A stretch of DNA of 6,356 nt, taken from an uncultured Prevotellaceae bacterium (GTDB lineage Bacteria; Bacteroidota; Bacteroidia; Bacteroidales; Bacteroidaceae). The position numbers and the translations under genes are program-made. The DNA is taken from contig CATXZX010000111.1 of NCBI GenBank assembly GCA_958404085.1, positions 1 through 6,356 of the forward strand, written 5' to 3'. Below are positions 5,068 to 6,356 of the stretch, one piece after another (position 1 is the first letter of the stretch; every line of letters begins with the position of its first letter). The notes beneath the pieces were generated by a model that saw only the letters and a program-made list of their open reading frames with translations, was not told the DNA's origin and searched no databases.

Positions 5068-6356
5068 ATGGATAAGAAAAACTTACTAAATAAAAAGAAA
5101 GTGGAAGAAAAAACTTTTACGTACGATGAGGCATTCAAAGCCTCGCTCTCCTATTTTGACGGAGATGAACTGGCAGCCCGTGTGTGGGTCAACAAATATG
5201 CCATGAAAGACTCCTTTGGCCATATTTACGAACTATCGCCCGATGACATGCACCGGCGTATCGCAAACGAAATAGCCCGTATCGAGTCCAAATACCCCAA
5301 CCCGGTCAGCTCACGGGAAATATTCGATTTACTCGACCACTTCCGTTACATCATTCCGGCAGGTAGTCCGATGACGGGAATCGGCAACAATTACCAGGTA
5401 GCTTCGTTGTCCAACTGTTTCGTTATCGGCTTAGAAGGAAACGCCGACTCTTACGGAGCCATCATCAAGATAGACGAAGAACAGGTGCAGCTCATGAAAC
5501 GACGCGGAGGCGTAGGACACGACCTCTCGCATATCCGTCCGAAAGGTTCACCCGTCAAGAATTCCGCACTGACATCTACCGGACTCGTCCCCTTCATGGA
5601 ACGATACAGCAACTCCACTCGCGAAGTGGCTCAAGACGGCCGTCGCGGTGCCCTCATGCTGTCCGTCAGCATCAAACACCCCGATGCGGAAGCGTTCATC
5701 GATGCCAAGATGACCGAAGGAAAGGTGACGGGAGCAAACGTTTCCGTAAAGCTCGACGATGAATTCATGCAGGCTGCCATCGATGCGAAGCCCTATGTAC
5801 AGAAGTTCCCCATCGACAGCGACCAGCCGTTCGTCAGCAAAGAAATCGACGCCAACGCTCTTTGGAAAAAAATCGTACACAACGCATGGAAGTCGGCCGA
5901 ACCCGGCGTCTTGTTCTGGGACACGATCACCCGCGAATCCATTCCCGACTGTTACGCGGACCTCGGTTTCCGCACCGTGTCTACCAATCCGTGCGGCGAG
6001 ATTCCCCTTTGTCCTTACGACAGCTGCCGCCTGCTGGCCATCAACCTCTATTCATACGTCAAGAACCCCTTTACGCCCGAGGCGAGCTTCGATTTCGATT
6101 TATTCCGCAAACATGTGGCGCTGGCCCAGCGCATCATGGACGACATCATCGACCTTGAACTCGAGAAGATAGAACGGATCATCGAAAAGATAGACAGCGA
6201 CCCCCAGACGCACGAGGTTAAAAACACCGAACGCCACCTTTGGGAAAAAATATACAAAAAAAGCGCACAAGGAAGGCGTACCGGTGTAGGCGTCACGGCC
6301 GAAGGCGACATGCTGGCTGCGATGGGCCTGCGCTACGGCACCCAAGAAGCAACCGA
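5068..6356 (+). CDS. nrdJ: Adenosylcobalamin-dependent (class II) ribonucleotide reductase, N-terminal half (3' end cut by window)
   Basis: Class II ribonucleotide reductase converts ribonucleotides to deoxyribonucleotides using vitamin B12 coenzyme to make the cysteine radical. The frame is open from ATG 5068 through the right edge for 429 complete codons. Family members of this type run to roughly 800 or more residues, so about half is present. A lysine-rich start (about 1-16) is followed by WVNKYAMKD (40-48), the first redox cysteine C117 in SLSNCFVIG, the substrate-binding RRGGVGHDLS (145-154), ANVSVKLDDEF (223-233), and the active-site motif NPCGE (307-311), in which C309 is the predicted radical cysteine and N307 and E311 are its partners. 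RRTGVGVTAEGD (403-414) follows. Class II rather than class I is inferred from overall resemblance to Bacteroides B12-dependent enzymes; the C-terminal cysteines that would confirm it lie outside. The ATG has no Shine-Dalgarno sequence. Confidence 0.93.
   Translation, partial: MDKKNLLNKKKVEEKTFTYDEAFKASLSYFDGDELAARVWVNKYAMKDSFGHIYELSPDDMHRRIANEIARIESKYPNPVSSREIFDLLDHFRYIIPAGSPMTGIGNNYQVASLSNCFVIGLEGNADSYGAIIKIDEEQVQLMKRRGGVGHDLSHIRPKGSPVKNSALTSTGLVPFMERYSNSTREVAQDGRRGALMLSVSIKHPDAEAFIDAKMTEGKVTGANVSVKLDDEFMQAAIDAKPYVQKFPIDSDQPFVSKEIDANALWKKIVHNAWKSAEPGVLFWDTITRESIPDCYADLGFRTVSTNPCGEIPLCPYDSCRLLAINLYSYVKNPFTPEASFDFDLFRKHVALAQRIMDDIIDLELEKIERIIEKIDSDPQTHEVKNTERHLWEKIYKKSAQGRRTGVGVTAEGDMLAAMGLRYGTQEAT

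Overview
The window looks like chromosomal DNA of a Bacteroidota species, most likely order Bacteroidales. Three lines of evidence support this. The protein families are an amidase with a SPOR-like tail, a single MCE lipid-binding protein, and a large class II ribonucleotide reductase with Bacteroides-like sequence. Three upstream regions carry the Bacteroidota promoter pattern (TTTG-like -33 box, 19-20 bp spacer, TAnnTTTG-like -7 box). The start codons lack Shine-Dalgarno sequences. The DnaA sequence is clearly diverged from that of Bacteroides fragilis as I remember it, so I do not name a genus.

Layout from left to right: (1) the 3' part of a cell-wall amidase gene (3-1172, + strand), cut by the left edge; (2) an MCE/MlaD-type gene (1195-2091, +), closely spaced and probably co-transcribed with the amidase; (3) a 345-bp intergenic region (2092-2436) with a 14-bp-stem hairpin after the MCE gene, a second hairpin, and a dnaA promoter surrounded by two pairs of short direct repeats; (4) dnaA (2437-4017, +); (5) a nitroreductase-family gene on the minus strand (4052-4789), converging on dnaA; (6) a divergent promoter region (4790-5067) with a perfect 9-bp inverted repeat; (7) the 5' half of nrdJ, an adenosylcobalamin-dependent ribonucleotide reductase (5068 to the right edge, +).

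In functional terms, the left pair belongs to the envelope (peptidoglycan cleavage and lipid handling). The centre and right hold replication initiation (DnaA), deoxynucleotide supply (NrdJ) and a flavin oxidoreductase. No mobile element, tRNA, rRNA or CRISPR array was seen.

The strongest unusual signal is inside dnaA. The protein is 526 residues long and carries two tandem copies of the N-terminal domain I (residues about 8-82 and 89-163). They align without gaps at an offset of exactly 81 residues, with 30 of 75 positions identical. Domain I normally occurs once and is the part of DnaA that self-associates and contacts the replicative helicase and regulators. I know of no described DnaA with a doubled domain I.
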